Shown here: positions 46,076-54,493 of the stretch, in pieces
Numbering within the stretch: position 1 is the stretch's first letter
Layout of the letters: each line of letters starts with the position of its first letter
Origin: an uncultured Ruminococcus sp.
GTDB taxonomy: Bacteria; Bacillota; Clostridia; Oscillospirales; Ruminococcaceae
DNA: 64,000 nucleotides
Direction of reading: 5' to 3'
Assembly: GCA_910577575.1 (NCBI GenBank)
Contig: CAJTOG010000003.1
Span: 31,784-95,783, forward strand
Made by a program: the position numbers and the translations under genes
Notes under the pieces: generated by a model
What the model was told of the DNA's origin: nothing
The model's input: the letters and a program-made list of their open reading frames with translations, nothing else
The model's database searches: none

Positions 46076-47497
46076 CTAATTATTATATTTTTTTAATTCT
46101 CCGTCAATTATCTTCTTGAATTCATTGCGTACAGTTTCCCATGAATCATTATTACCATTCAGAAAAACAGTTGTAAGGTTGTTCATAACTCCTCTGGTTT
46201 CATATGTATAATCATTTTCTCCATACATCTTTTCACCCATTCCATAAGCAAAATCAAACATAGGAACAGATTTTTTTGTATCAAGATATAATTGCATAGC
46301 ATCATACTGTTCTTCTGTTATGAAAGATTTTCTTGTTCCTGACATATCCTTTTTTTCAGCAAGAACATTTTCTTTCCTGATTTTATTATAATCGTCCTGA
46401 GTTTCAGCAAGTCTTTCACACATTATATAAGCTGCAACTGCTTCTCCTCTGTCAGAATTTTTAACGAGCATTCTTGCATTAAGATTACAGAAGATATAAT
46501 TATTATCAGCGTCAGGAGACTTCGGAAACGGTACAATCATTAAATCACTGTCCGGATTCTGAGCATTTGATTCTCCCAATGCCCAATCTCCCATAGCATA
46601 AAAAAGTGTAAGCTTATCAGTAGGAAAATATGAATACCAAGAATTGTTATATAAACTTTTTGAATTTACATCCTGCATGAACTTTACTGCCTTTTCAATT
46701 TCGGCATCATTTATATTATCGGTAAATTTTTCACCGTCATAATTTACAACAGTACGACCGGATGAATACAGCAGAGCCTGTCCGAATGAACCATTTATAC
46801 CATATCTTGTCTGTCCGCCACTGTTTGCAACGAATTTTTCCATCATCTCCATCATGGCATTCCAGTCCCATTTCCCATCAAGATAAAGTTCATAAGGGTC
46901 ATCAAGTTTTTCCTTTTTACATATACTTCTGCTGTAGGTAATAAGAAAAGGGTCTGAAATGCTGTATGGTATAACATAGTGCTGTCCTTTGTATTCAAGC
47001 ATATCTATAGTATCGGTCATATCCTCCCATAAATCGCTGTCCATATTCATAATATCGAAATATGAATCAAGCGGTTCAAACTGATTTTTCAGTACACCAC
47101 GCGGAAAATCGCCAAGTTCATAGGGAAACATATCAACTTCTTCACCCGCATCAAGCATTTCTGAAAGTTTCTCATATTTTGCATCAGCAGGCGTATATAT
47201 AAAGTTTATACCCGCACCGTAAACATCTTCAAATATGGAAAGTGCCGCAGAAGGCTCATTATTCTCTGACGGATTCAAATCAAAATCAGCAAGCCATGTT
47301 ATAGTCTGACCGCTTATGTCAATAAGCCTTTCCGGTTCGGAATGAGTTGCAATTTCTTTTGATGATTCGGGTTCTGTATAGGAAACAAAGCTGTTTTCTG
47401 TAACAGGTTCTGATTTATAGACCGTGCATGAAACTGCCGAAGACATAACAGCAATTATAGCAGTAAACCATGCAAAAACTTTTTTCAGACTCCTCAT
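46076..47497 (-). CDS. orphan sugar-type solute-binding lipoprotein (SBP family 1), copy 1
   Basis: 473 residues. A lipoprotein signal ends at the Cys near residue 24 (SSAVSCTVYK). The mature region has the layout of sugar-binding proteins: TITWLADFDLNPS, FEDVYGAGINFIY, YEKLSEMLDAGEEVDMFPY, DGKWDWNAMMEMMEKF and FYAMGDWALGE. No permease or ATPase lies nearby. It resembles the lipoprotein at 57096-58508 in order and spacing of segments (NWLSDWNINPD and NGEWDWNAFQNMLQKF there), so the two are paralogues. The ligand is unknown; plant polysaccharide fragments are plausible only from the organism's lifestyle. Confidence 0.85.
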   Translation of the reverse strand: MRSLKKVFAWFTAIIAVMSSAVSCTVYKSEPVTENSFVSYTEPESSKEIATHSEPERLIDISGQTITWLADFDLNPSENNEPSAALSIFEDVYGAGINFIYTPADAKYEKLSEMLDAGEEVDMFPYELGDFPRGVLKNQFEPLDSYFDIMNMDSDLWEDMTDTIDMLEYKGQHYVIPYSISDPFLITYSRSICKKEKLDDPYELYLDGKWDWNAMMEMMEKFVANSGGQTRYGINGSFGQALLYSSGRTVVNYDGEKFTDNINDAEIEKAVKFMQDVNSKSLYNNSWYSYFPTDKLTLFYAMGDWALGESNAQNPDSDLMIVPFPKSPDADNNYIFCNLNARMLVKNSDRGEAVAAYIMCERLAETQDDYNKIRKENVLAEKKDMSGTRKSFITEEQYDAMQLYLDTKKSVPMFDFAYGMGEKMYGENDYTYETRGVMNNLTTVFLNGNNDSWETVRNEFKKIIDGELKKYNN

Positions 47498-47533
47498 TAT
47501 AAAAACTCCTTTCAGAAATATTATACATTTAAT

Positions 47534-47562
47534 ATTATATCACATAAAAGATTTTATTTCAA
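47534..47562 (-). promoter_or_regulatory. promoter of solute-binding lipoprotein copy 1
   Basis: Minus strand: -35 TTGAAA (47562-47557), 17-bp spacer, extended -10 TGTGA-TATAAT (47539-47534). Confidence 0.75.
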
Positions 47563-47599
47563 GTATTTTTTATTTTACTGTACGACAGTTATAATCACA

Positions 47600-47639
47600 T
47601 AAAAATAAAGCCCCGGAATCAGTGCAAATACTGATTCCG
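47600..47639 (-). terminator. intrinsic terminator of the 33-aa peptide unit
   Basis: 10-bp perfect stem CGGAATCAGT / ACTGATTCCG (47614-47623, 47630-47639), followed on the minus strand by GGGGCTTTATTTTTA. It lies about 100 bases after the peptide stop codon. Confidence 0.75.
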
Positions 47640-47740
47640 AGACTTCCAGATTCCGGTACAGAAAAAAATGTTATTTCAATTTCAGGATAATCTTCTTCAT
47701 GATTTCCATTTATGCAAAACAAATTGCTCCACCTCAGTTA

Positions 47741-47842
47741 TTATGCTGATGTAGCCAGTTGATAAATTGTACTTAATCCGTCAATAATCTTTATTACAGC
47801 CTGAACAAACTTTTTTATATTTCCCCATAATTTTTTAAACAT
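47741..47842 (-). CDS. 33-residue cationic amphipathic peptide (bacteriocin-, PSM- or toxin-like)
   Basis: A small ORF with a good ribosome binding site (GAGAGGTG, 8 bases before the ATG). It begins MFKKLWGNIKKFVQ and ends LATSA. It has five Lys and one Asp, and its hydrophobic residues fall at i, i+3/i+4 steps (2, 5, 6, 9, 12, 13, 16, 17, 20, 23, 27), which makes one clear amphipathic helix. There is no signal peptide, Cys or leader. It has its own extended -10 promoter and terminator. Leaderless bacteriocins, phenol-soluble modulins and type I toxins share this build. No export or immunity gene is adjacent. Coding is supported by ribosome binding site, structure and unit boundaries; function is inference. 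Confidence 0.6.
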   Translation of the reverse strand: MFKKLWGNIKKFVQAVIKIIDGLSTIYQLATSA

Positions 47843-47893
47843 CTTCTATTCACCTCTCTTTTAATATAACATCTTTTTCCTGTCCTTATGAAA

Positions 47894-47902
47894 ATTATAT
47901 CA
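47894..47902 (-). promoter_or_regulatory. extended -10 promoter of the 33-aa peptide gene
   Basis: Minus strand TGATATAAT (47902-47894): TG-A-TATAAT. A TTGACT lies too close upstream (9 bp) to serve as a normal -35, so recognition would rest on the extended -10. Confidence 0.45.
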
Positions 47903-47978
47903 AAAAAAAGTCAAGTATTTTTATATTAAAACAGTTATACTGAACTAACATGAATAAGTAAACACTAACAAAAAACTA

Positions 47979-48007
47979 TTGATTTTTTTGTTTCCATGTG
48001 TTAAAAT
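47979..48007 (+). promoter_or_regulatory. ferredoxin promoter
   Basis: -35 TTGATT (47979-47984), 17-bp spacer, -10 TAAAAT (48002-48007) with TGTGT before it. Confidence 0.7.
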
Positions 48008-48061
48008 ATATACAATGAGGATTTAATCCTATATTTTATTTCTCTAACGGAGGTACTTATT

Positions 48062-48232
48062 ATGGCTTATGTTATTTCTGACGAATGTGTTAGCTGCGGA
48101 GCTTGTGAGGCTGAATGCCCTGTAAATGCAATTTCTGAGGGCGATGGCAAGTATGTAATTGATGCTGACACATGTGTTGAGTGTGGTGCTTGTGCTGGTG
48201 TATGCCCTGTTGGCGCTCCTTCTGCTGAGTAA
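48062..48232 (+). CDS. 2[4Fe-4S] clostridial-type ferredoxin
   Basis: 56 residues with two C-x2-C-x2-C-x3-C-P motifs: ECVSCGACEAECPV (about 8-21) and TCVECGACAGVCPV (about 37-50). This is the small electron carrier used by hydrogenases and pyruvate:ferredoxin oxidoreductase. CGGAGGTACTT precedes the ATG. It is a single-gene unit with a good promoter and a strong terminator, consistent with high expression. It is too short for many gene callers. Confidence 0.97.
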   Translation: MAYVISDECVSCGACEAECPVNAISEGDGKYVIDADTCVECGACAGVCPVGAPSAE

Positions 48233-48256
48233 TCTTAATACTGCACATAAAAAATT

Positions 48257-48290
48257 ATGACTGCTGTTTTCTTACAGCAGTCATTTTTTG
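48257..48290 (+). terminator. terminator of the ferredoxin gene
   Basis: 11-bp stem ATGACTGCTGT / ACAGCAGTCAT (48257-48267, 48274-48284) followed by TTTTTTG. Confidence 0.9.
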
Positions 48291-48306
48291 TTTTATTCAA
48301 AAATTC

Positions 48307-48336
48307 TTGACAATATCATGATTTTTATGATATAAT
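48307..48336 (+). promoter_or_regulatory. promoter of the small lipoprotein gene
   Basis: -35 TTGACA (48307-48312), 18-bp spacer, extended -10 TATGA-TATAAT (48331-48336). Confidence 0.8.
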
Positions 48337-48367
48337 TATCTATATATTAAAAATCGGAGGATACATC

Positions 48368-48958
48368 ATGAAAAAACATAAATTTATCTCATTCGCTCTT
48401 TTAGCCGTAATATCACTGTCAGTAACAGGCTGCTCTGACAATAAAAACGGCAGTGTAAGCAATTCGTCAGCAGAAAGCTCCATGAATTTTGCTGAAAATT
48501 TAAAAAGTGATGGTATTGCGGACAATGAAATTTCCGTTGCCATTAATGAAGAAGCTGATGTAAATCAGACTGTATTCAAGCTCAACCGTATAATTGATTC
48601 CGGAACCAAGAGCGACAGCGGTGACCCCTATATCTATCTTGATGTAACAATTTCCAATTCCACAGATAAAGAATATGATTTAAGCGTCTTAAACAATTTT
48701 TACCTGCTTATGCCGGACAGTCAGGAAATTCACTTTGATGTAAGAACACAGCTTTATGGTACTAAAAATATTCAAAATTATTCCGCAAGTCCATTTACCA
48801 TACCTGCAAATGATGAATTTTCAGGTATTATAGGTGGCTTCATACTTCCTCAGAACGTTCAGGATTTTACAGTATGTTTCTTTCCAACTCAAGATAATAC
48901 AAGCGATAAGACAAACGTTGTTAAAGTTAATGTAACTGCCACTGACATTGTCAAATAA
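48368..48958 (+). CDS. small lipoprotein with a DUF4352-like domain
   Basis: 196 residues. A lipoprotein signal ends at Cys 22 (SVTGCSD), a Ser/Asn-rich spacer follows, then a beta-sandwich region (about 65-190; VFKLNRIIDSGTKSDSGDPYIYLDVTISNS in part, AQNV-type ILPQNVQDFTVCFFP) like the DUF4352/telokin-like extracellular domains. GGAGG lies before the ATG. Function is unknown; the fold assignment is by motif order only. A terminator ends it inside the convergent flippase gene. Confidence 0.75.
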   Translation: MKKHKFISFALLAVISLSVTGCSDNKNGSVSNSSAESSMNFAENLKSDGIADNEISVAINEEADVNQTVFKLNRIIDSGTKSDSGDPYIYLDVTISNSTDKEYDLSVLNNFYLLMPDSQEIHFDVRTQLYGTKNIQNYSASPFTIPANDEFSGIIGGFILPQNVQDFTVCFFPTQDNTSDKTNVVKVNVTATDIVK

Positions 48959-49029
48959 TTCTGAATTTTTACTTTCTGTAGAAATAATACTTTTAAATCA
49001 CAATTTGTTCATAATTATGCAAACGATTG

Positions 49030-49058
49030 ACAGGCAGTTATATAGCTGCCTGTTTTTT
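49030..49058 (+). terminator. terminator of the small lipoprotein, overlapping the flippase 3' end
   Basis: 8-bp stem ACAGGCAG / CTGCCTGT (49030-49037, 49046-49053) followed by TTTTTT. The right arm and T run fall inside the last codons of the convergent flippase gene, which ends at 49038. Confidence 0.8.
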
Positions 49059-50648
49059 CATCTTTTGCCTGTGCTTCTGAACTGAAAGTAAATAAAGTGA
49101 AAGCAGATAAATAATTCCGCCTGAAATTACTGCTGAAACTATAGCAAAAAAATTATTTATGCGGTATCTTCCACATATATCTGACGCAAGATATGCACCT
49201 GCTCCGCAAAGTATTCCTGCATATAATACAGAAATAAATGGTGCAATATTAAGGCAGATTCCAGCAGATTTAATATATACAGCAAGAGATACAGCTAAAA
49301 TTACTATGTAACAGACTGAAGTTGAAATTGCTGCTCCGTCCGCACACATTGACGGTATAAGCAATAAATTTCCTATAAGTTTCACGATAGTTCCAAGAAG
49401 CATTATTTTAAGCGGGGCAGACGCTTTTCCGATTGCCTGAAGCATACTGAAAAGAGGAAATGATACGCAAAGACAAACCATTCCGGGCATCAAATATCTA
49501 AGTGAATTTATACAAAGGTCTGCTTCCTCGCTTTGCTTTGAAAATAAAAAATGTAGTATTTCAGGTGACAGAATCCCCAAACCAAAAGCTGCTGGTACTG
49601 ATATTATTGCAGCAGTCAGAAGTGCCTGCAAAGTCTGATTTTTCAGGGATTCTTTATCATTTGCCGCCCAGGCTTCTGTTATACAGGGAAGTATTCCTTT
49701 ACCAAGCATATTTGTTACAGACGGCACAAGATTGAATACAGTAAGAGCTATTCCTGCAAATGAACCATAAATAAAATTAGGAACTTCATCGTCGGTTATT
49801 CCTATCGGAGTTTTTACACTGCATCCGAAATATGATATACAGCCAATAATAGTCCACATATCGATAATAGCCGTTAAATTTGTAACAACTGCACTTATTC
49901 CGGTCGGAAGAGCAGTTGTTATAAGTTCTCCGGAAATTTCACGATGGCTCATAACTGTGCTTTCCCCACCGGAATGTTTTTTCCTGAACATACTCATAAC
50001 AGCAAAAAAAAGCATTGCCCCCAACGATGAAACAGTTACGCCAAGTATACCCGCCGCCGCCGCTATTGCTCTTATATCACTTATTTCAGGGAAATATGCC
50101 ATTATTTCCCTGCCGTGAATATTAACATACTGACAAAACAGAAGACCCGCTCCGACTTTGATTATACCCTCTGCTGCCTGCGAAATTGCAGTAGGATACA
50201 TATTGCTCATTCCCTCATAATATCCACGCTCGACAGCAGTAACACATCCAAAGAATACTGACGGTGCTATCATTGCAACTGCTATTGATGCTTCCGTATT
50301 TCCGGACGAAAACTCACTGAACGGTCTGGCAAGCAGAAAAATCGCCGCACTTCCGACAAGTCCAAAAGCTGAAAATATAAACAGAGCTGTTCTGCGTATT
50401 CTTTTTATATTATCATACATTCCCAAAGCCGCACTTTTTGCAACCATTCTTGCAACGGCAGATGACAATCCGGTAACAGTAAGGGCATAAACCGGCATAA
50501 AAAGACTGTATGCACAACTGAAATAACTCATACCAACTCCGCCGAGCATATTTGTAAGCGGAATTTTAAAAAGTGCACCAAACGCCTTTGAAATGACTGC
50601 CGAAGCCATCAGGATTACTGAACCTTTTATAAAATTTTGCTTTTTCAA
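49038..50648 (-). CDS. SpoVB/MurJ-like lipid flippase (polysaccharide biosynthesis family)
   Basis: 536 residues, about 14 hydrophobic helices. The N-terminus has KGSVILMASAVISKAFGALFKIPLTN, the SpoVB/MurJ-type start, and ERGYYEGMSNMYPTAISQ is the conserved Arg-rich loop. It would flip lipid-linked precursors such as lipid II. In Bacillus the related yabM gene lies next to yabN (mazG) and yabO (rqcP), and here mazG and rqcP follow 3-4 kb away, so this is the yabM-type paralogue. Confidence 0.88.
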   Translation of the reverse strand: MKKQNFIKGSVILMASAVISKAFGALFKIPLTNMLGGVGMSYFSCAYSLFMPVYALTVTGLSSAVARMVAKSAALGMYDNIKRIRRTALFIFSAFGLVGSAAIFLLARPFSEFSSGNTEASIAVAMIAPSVFFGCVTAVERGYYEGMSNMYPTAISQAAEGIIKVGAGLLFCQYVNIHGREIMAYFPEISDIRAIAAAAGILGVTVSSLGAMLFFAVMSMFRKKHSGGESTVMSHREISGELITTALPTGISAVVTNLTAIIDMWTIIGCISYFGCSVKTPIGITDDEVPNFIYGSFAGIALTVFNLVPSVTNMLGKGILPCITEAWAANDKESLKNQTLQALLTAAIISVPAAFGLGILSPEILHFLFSKQSEEADLCINSLRYLMPGMVCLCVSFPLFSMLQAIGKASAPLKIMLLGTIVKLIGNLLLIPSMCADGAAISTSVCYIVILAVSLAVYIKSAGICLNIAPFISVLYAGILCGAGAYLASDICGRYRINNFFAIVSAVISGGIIYLLSLYLLSVQKHRQKMKKQAAI

Positions 50649-50688
50649 TAAATCACCGTCTCAAATTTGATTTTTTTTTAATAATATG

Positions 50689-50717
50689 TTGCAGAAATTA
50701 AAAATATGTGTTATAAT
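50689..50717 (+). promoter_or_regulatory. promoter of the aminotransferase-rqcP run
   Basis: -35 TTGCAG (50689-50694), 17-bp spacer, extended -10 TGTGT-TATAAT (50712-50717). Confidence 0.7.
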
Positions 50718-50776
50718 ATAAGATAACAAATAATAATTGAATTTGTTTAAAATTATAACAGAAAGGCTGGTACTAA

Positions 50777-51970
50777 ATGGAATATAAATTTTCCGATAAG
50801 GTCAGCGGACTTAAAGCCTCTGCCATAAGAGAAATTTTAAAATTTACCTCTGACCCTGATGTTATTTCCTTTGCTGCCGGAAATCCTGCTCCGGAAGCTT
50901 TCCCGAAAGAACAGATTGCTGAAATTTCGGCTGAATTGCTAAGAGATGACCCTATTCTTGCTCTCCAGTACAGTATAACTGAAGGATATACTCCCCTGCG
51001 TGAATTTCTTAAAAGCTGGCTGGGAAGTAAAAAATGCTTTAATCCTGAATCTGACGATTTAATCATTACATCAGGAGGACAGCAGACCAATGAACTTTCA
51101 TGTAAAGTCTTACTCAATGAAGGCGATACTCTTCTTTGCGAATCGCCAAGCTTTATAGGTTCACTTAATGCATTCCGTTCATATAACGTAAATCTTGTGG
51201 GCGTTGATATGGACGACGACGGCATAAATCTCGAAAAGCTTGAAAATGAGCTGAAAACTCAGCAAAATGTAAAAATTCTGTATCTGATTCCAAATTTCCA
51301 GAATCCTACAGGACGCACAATGTCATTTGAAAAGCGTAAAGCAGTCTATGAACTTGCCTGTAAGTATGACTTTATAATTCTTGAGGACGACCCATATGGT
51401 GAACTGAGATTCACAGGTGAAAATATTCCGTCAATCAAAAGTCTCGATACAGAAGGCAGAGTAATTTATTCAAGCACTTTTTCAAAGCTTATTTCTTCCG
51501 GTTTCCGGACAGGCTTTGTTTCTGCTCCTGCTCCGATTATCCAGAAAATTATCGTATGCAAGCAGGTTTCCGACGTTCATTCAAATATATGGGCTCAGGT
51601 TGTTTCATACCGCTTTATGACAACCGTTGACCGTGAAACACATTTCAATAAACTGCGTGAAATCTACAGAAATAAAAGCGAACTTATGTGCAGTTACATT
51701 GACAACGGATTTTCCAAGAAAATCAGCTATATAAAGCCGGAGGGCGGTTTATTCATATGGTGTACCCTTCCTGATGACTGCAATATGAACGATTTCTGCA
51801 AAAAGGCTGTTCAGGAATATAAAATAGCTGTTGTTCCCGGAAATTCATTCAGTATTGACGAAAACGAAACAAGTCATTCTTTCCGCCTTAATTACTCTAC
51901 ACCCACAAATGAACAGATTGAAAAAGGTATGGAAATTCTTGCACGTATGACAAGAGAAATTCTTGATTAA
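50777..51970 (+). CDS. PLP-dependent aminotransferase, class I/II (LysN/MocR-type catalytic domain)
   Basis: 397 residues. DVISFAAGNPAPEAFP is the N-terminal hallmark. The PLP-binding segment is SSTFSKLISSGFRTGFV with the Schiff-base Lys; ILEDDPYGELRF and YLIPNFQNPTGRTMS hold the conserved Asp and Asn. Family members use 2-aminoadipate, aromatic or branched-chain substrates; the substrate is not decided. It begins a co-directional run with the 170-aa gene and trpS. Confidence 0.93.
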   Translation: MEYKFSDKVSGLKASAIREILKFTSDPDVISFAAGNPAPEAFPKEQIAEISAELLRDDPILALQYSITEGYTPLREFLKSWLGSKKCFNPESDDLIITSGGQQTNELSCKVLLNEGDTLLCESPSFIGSLNAFRSYNVNLVGVDMDDDGINLEKLENELKTQQNVKILYLIPNFQNPTGRTMSFEKRKAVYELACKYDFIILEDDPYGELRFTGENIPSIKSLDTEGRVIYSSTFSKLISSGFRTGFVSAPAPIIQKIIVCKQVSDVHSNIWAQVVSYRFMTTVDRETHFNKLREIYRNKSELMCSYIDNGFSKKISYIKPEGGLFIWCTLPDDCNMNDFCKKAVQEYKIAVVPGNSFSIDENETSHSFRLNYSTPTNEQIEKGMEILARMTREILD

Positions 51971-52015
51971 TACACAAAATTTAAAAACTACTAATTTTGA
52001 AAGGAATTTTTAACT

Positions 52016-52528
52016 ATGGCAACTACAGACAGATATCCCGTTACTCAGAAATACCTGATGACAAGAAGTCAGGCACTCAACTTCCCTGTAGGATTCTTTC
52101 AGGGAAACTTTAAAAGAAACGATGTTTATGGCATTGTAATTGATATTCCCATGCCTAACAATGTTCTTACTACCATGGTATGCTTTATAAACGGTGCAGC
52201 CAATCTTTATTTCAACAACGGAGGAGAATATACAGGTGCTTCCCAGAAATACAGAAATCTTGTTCAGGCCGCTCATAATCTTGTTGCAAATGCAGGAGTA
52301 CTTCTTCAGAAAGGCGAAAAAACTACAATGTTTGACCTTCCACGTGGAAAGTCACACTATGTATTCCTGCTAACAAAAGGCGGAGTATACAAAATTGAAT
52401 TCCGTCCCGGTCTCATTCCTGAAACAGAACCAGAAAAACGTGCTGTTTATGTTCTTTATCAGCGTGTTCTCAATGAACTCAGAAGCTGTCAGCTCAAAGA
52501 TGCCGCTGAGGCACGCAAAAACAGATAA
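52016..52528 (+). CDS. 170-aa soluble protein of unknown function
   Basis: 170 residues, no signal or membrane helix. It is a mixed alpha/beta protein: LNFPVGFFQGNFKRNDVYGI, VCFINGAANLYFNNGGEY, and DLPRGKSHYVFLLTKGGVYKIEF. The C-terminus is a charged helix ending in Arg-Lys-rich ARKNR. GAAAGGAATT precedes the ATG. It lies between an aminotransferase and trpS with short gaps on both sides, so it is probably co-transcribed. I do not recognise the family. Confidence 0.8.
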   Translation: MATTDRYPVTQKYLMTRSQALNFPVGFFQGNFKRNDVYGIVIDIPMPNNVLTTMVCFINGAANLYFNNGGEYTGASQKYRNLVQAAHNLVANAGVLLQKGEKTTMFDLPRGKSHYVFLLTKGGVYKIEFRPGLIPETEPEKRAVYVLYQRVLNELRSCQLKDAAEARKNR

Positions 52529-52551
52529 TTTCACAAGGAGCATCATTTCAA

Positions 52552-53550
52552 ATGGAAAATAAAAAGCTTATTTTCAGTGGTATTCAGCCGACAGGTACTT
52601 TTACACTGGGCAACTATTTAGGTGCTGTACGCAACTGGGGACCGCTTCAAGACGAATATAACTGTATCTATTGCGTTGTGGATATGCACGCTATAACCGT
52701 CCGACAGGAACCTGCAAAGCTCAGACAGAACACTCTTAATTCATATGCCCTGCTTATGGCTTGCGGTATTGATGTTGAGAAATCAATTCTTTTCATTCAA
52801 AGCCATGTAAAAACCCATGCGGAGCTTAACTGGATTCTTTGCTGTAATACCCAGTTCGGTGAACTTTCACGTATGACACAGTTCAAGGATAAAAGCCAAC
52901 GTCATCCTGATGATATAAATGCCGGACTGTTTACCTATCCATCACTTATGGCTGCCGATATTCTTGCATATAATGCTGATTTAGTACCTGTAGGAGTTGA
53001 CCAGAAACAACATCTTGAACTTGCAAGAAATATTGCTCAGAGATTCAATCAGCGTTATGGCGATTTCTTTACAATCCCTGAACCTTATATTGCAGAAGTC
53101 GGTGCAAAAATCATGTCATTACAGGACCCGACCAAAAAAATGTCAAAATCTGATGATAATCCCAATTCTGTTATCCTGATTCTTGATGATAAGGATACTA
53201 TTATACGCAAATTCAAGCGTGCTGTTACAGACAGCGAAGCCGAAATAGTTTACCGTGAAGGTAAAAACGGCATAAATAACCTCATGACTATCTACTCTAC
53301 AGTAACAGGCAAAGATTTTACTTCTATCGAATCTGAATTTACCGGCAAGGGATATGGTGATTTCAAGCTTGCTGTCGGTGAAGCCGTCGCCGACCATTTA
53401 GAACCTGTACGTACAGAATTTGACCGTCTCAGCAAGGATAAGGCATACTTAAAGGAATGCTATACTTCCGGTGCTGAAAAGGCTCTTCGCTATTCTCAGC
53501 GTACACTTTCAAAAGTTTACCGCAAGGTAGGTTTTGTTGACAAAACATAA
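52552..53550 (+). CDS. trpS: tryptophanyl-tRNA synthetase
   Basis: 332 residues. Class Ic landmarks are SGIQPTGTFTLGNYLGAVRNW (HIGH-like, cited in part), VGVDQKQHLELAR and the KMSKS motif KKMSKSDDNP. It charges tRNA-Trp. It begins 23 bases after the upstream gene with no T-box or trp leader. An inverted repeat (53585-53646) separates it from mazG. Confidence 0.97.
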   Translation: MENKKLIFSGIQPTGTFTLGNYLGAVRNWGPLQDEYNCIYCVVDMHAITVRQEPAKLRQNTLNSYALLMACGIDVEKSILFIQSHVKTHAELNWILCCNTQFGELSRMTQFKDKSQRHPDDINAGLFTYPSLMAADILAYNADLVPVGVDQKQHLELARNIAQRFNQRYGDFFTIPEPYIAEVGAKIMSLQDPTKKMSKSDDNPNSVILILDDKDTIIRKFKRAVTDSEAEIVYREGKNGINNLMTIYSTVTGKDFTSIESEFTGKGYGDFKLAVGEAVADHLEPVRTEFDRLSKDKAYLKECYTSGAEKALRYSQRTLSKVYRKVGFVDKT

Positions 53551-53584
53551 TTTGTCATATTATACAAATATAATTACAATACTG

Positions 53585-53646
53585 CCCTAAATTCCGCAAA
53601 TAGCACGAATTTTCAAAAATTACTTGCTTTTTTCCGGAATTTAGGG
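53585..53646. other. 12-bp inverted repeat between trpS and mazG
   Basis: CCCTAAATTCCG (53585-53596) and CGGAATTTAGGG (53635-53646) form perfect arms around 38 bases, with a further partial GCAA/TTGC pairing inside. No U tract follows on the plus strand, so it is not a plain terminator. It could be a stabilising stem, a weak terminator of trpS or a small palindromic repeat. Confidence 0.5.
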
Positions 53647-53671
53647 TATTATAAAAGGAGTGCTTTTTCTT

Positions 53672-54493
53672 ATGGTTGAATATCAGCAGAAAGATAATTA
53701 TTCTATAAATGATTTGCTTGATATTGTAAGACTGCTTCGCAGTGAAGGCGGATGTCCATGGGATATGGAACAAACCCATGAATCAATAAAAAACGATTTC
53801 CTTGAGGAAGTATACGAAACTATTGAAGCTATTGACTGCAAAAATTCTGCCATGCTTCGTGAGGAACTTGGAGATGTTCTGCTTCAGGTTGTTTTCCATA
53901 CAAGAATTGAGGAAGAAAAATCCTCTTTCAATTTCAATGATGTATGTGATGAGATATGCAAAAAACTTATTGTACGTCACCCACACGTTTTCGGAGAAGT
54001 CAGTGCCGATTCTACTGATGAGGTTCTGAAAAACTGGGATTCAATCAAAATGCAGACAAAAGGACAGGAAACCTATACCGATACACTTACAAGCATCGCA
54101 AAACCGCTTCCGGCACTCATGAGAGCCCAGAAAGTTGGTAAGCGTGCTATGCGTGCCGGAATGGATTTCAGATGTGTCGATGATGCAATATCCTGTATAA
54201 CTGCCGAAAAAACAGAACTTGACAAAGCTGTTGAAGCCGGTGACAGACAGAATATTGAAGAGGAAATAGGCGACCTGCTGTTTTCATGTGTAAATGCTGC
54301 ACGTCATCTTGGAGTTGATGCAGAAATTGCTCTTAAATCCTCAACGGAAAAATTCATCAGACGTTTTGCAGTCACAGAAGATTTGACCCGAGCAGATAAC
54401 CTTGATATGAAAAATCTGTCTATAGAAGAACTTGATGTCTACTGGGAAAAAGCTAAAAATATTATCAATACGGAGGATAAAATCAATGAATAA
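53672..54493 (+). CDS. mazG: MazG family nucleoside triphosphate pyrophosphohydrolase
   Basis: 273 residues with two MazG domains: RSEGGCPWDMEQTHESI with EELGDVLLQVVFH in the first and EEIGDLLFSCVNAARH in the second. It hydrolyses NTPs and dNTPs, limiting aberrant nucleotides. AAAGGAG is 11 bases before the ATG at 53672; a GTG start at 53660 would overlap that site. It corresponds to the C-terminal part of Bacillus yabN. Confidence 0.95.
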   Translation: MVEYQQKDNYSINDLLDIVRLLRSEGGCPWDMEQTHESIKNDFLEEVYETIEAIDCKNSAMLREELGDVLLQVVFHTRIEEEKSSFNFNDVCDEICKKLIVRHPHVFGEVSADSTDEVLKNWDSIKMQTKGQETYTDTLTSIAKPLPALMRAQKVGKRAMRAGMDFRCVDDAISCITAEKTELDKAVEAGDRQNIEEEIGDLLFSCVNAARHLGVDAEIALKSSTEKFIRRFAVTEDLTRADNLDMKNLSIEELDVYWEKAKNIINTEDKINE

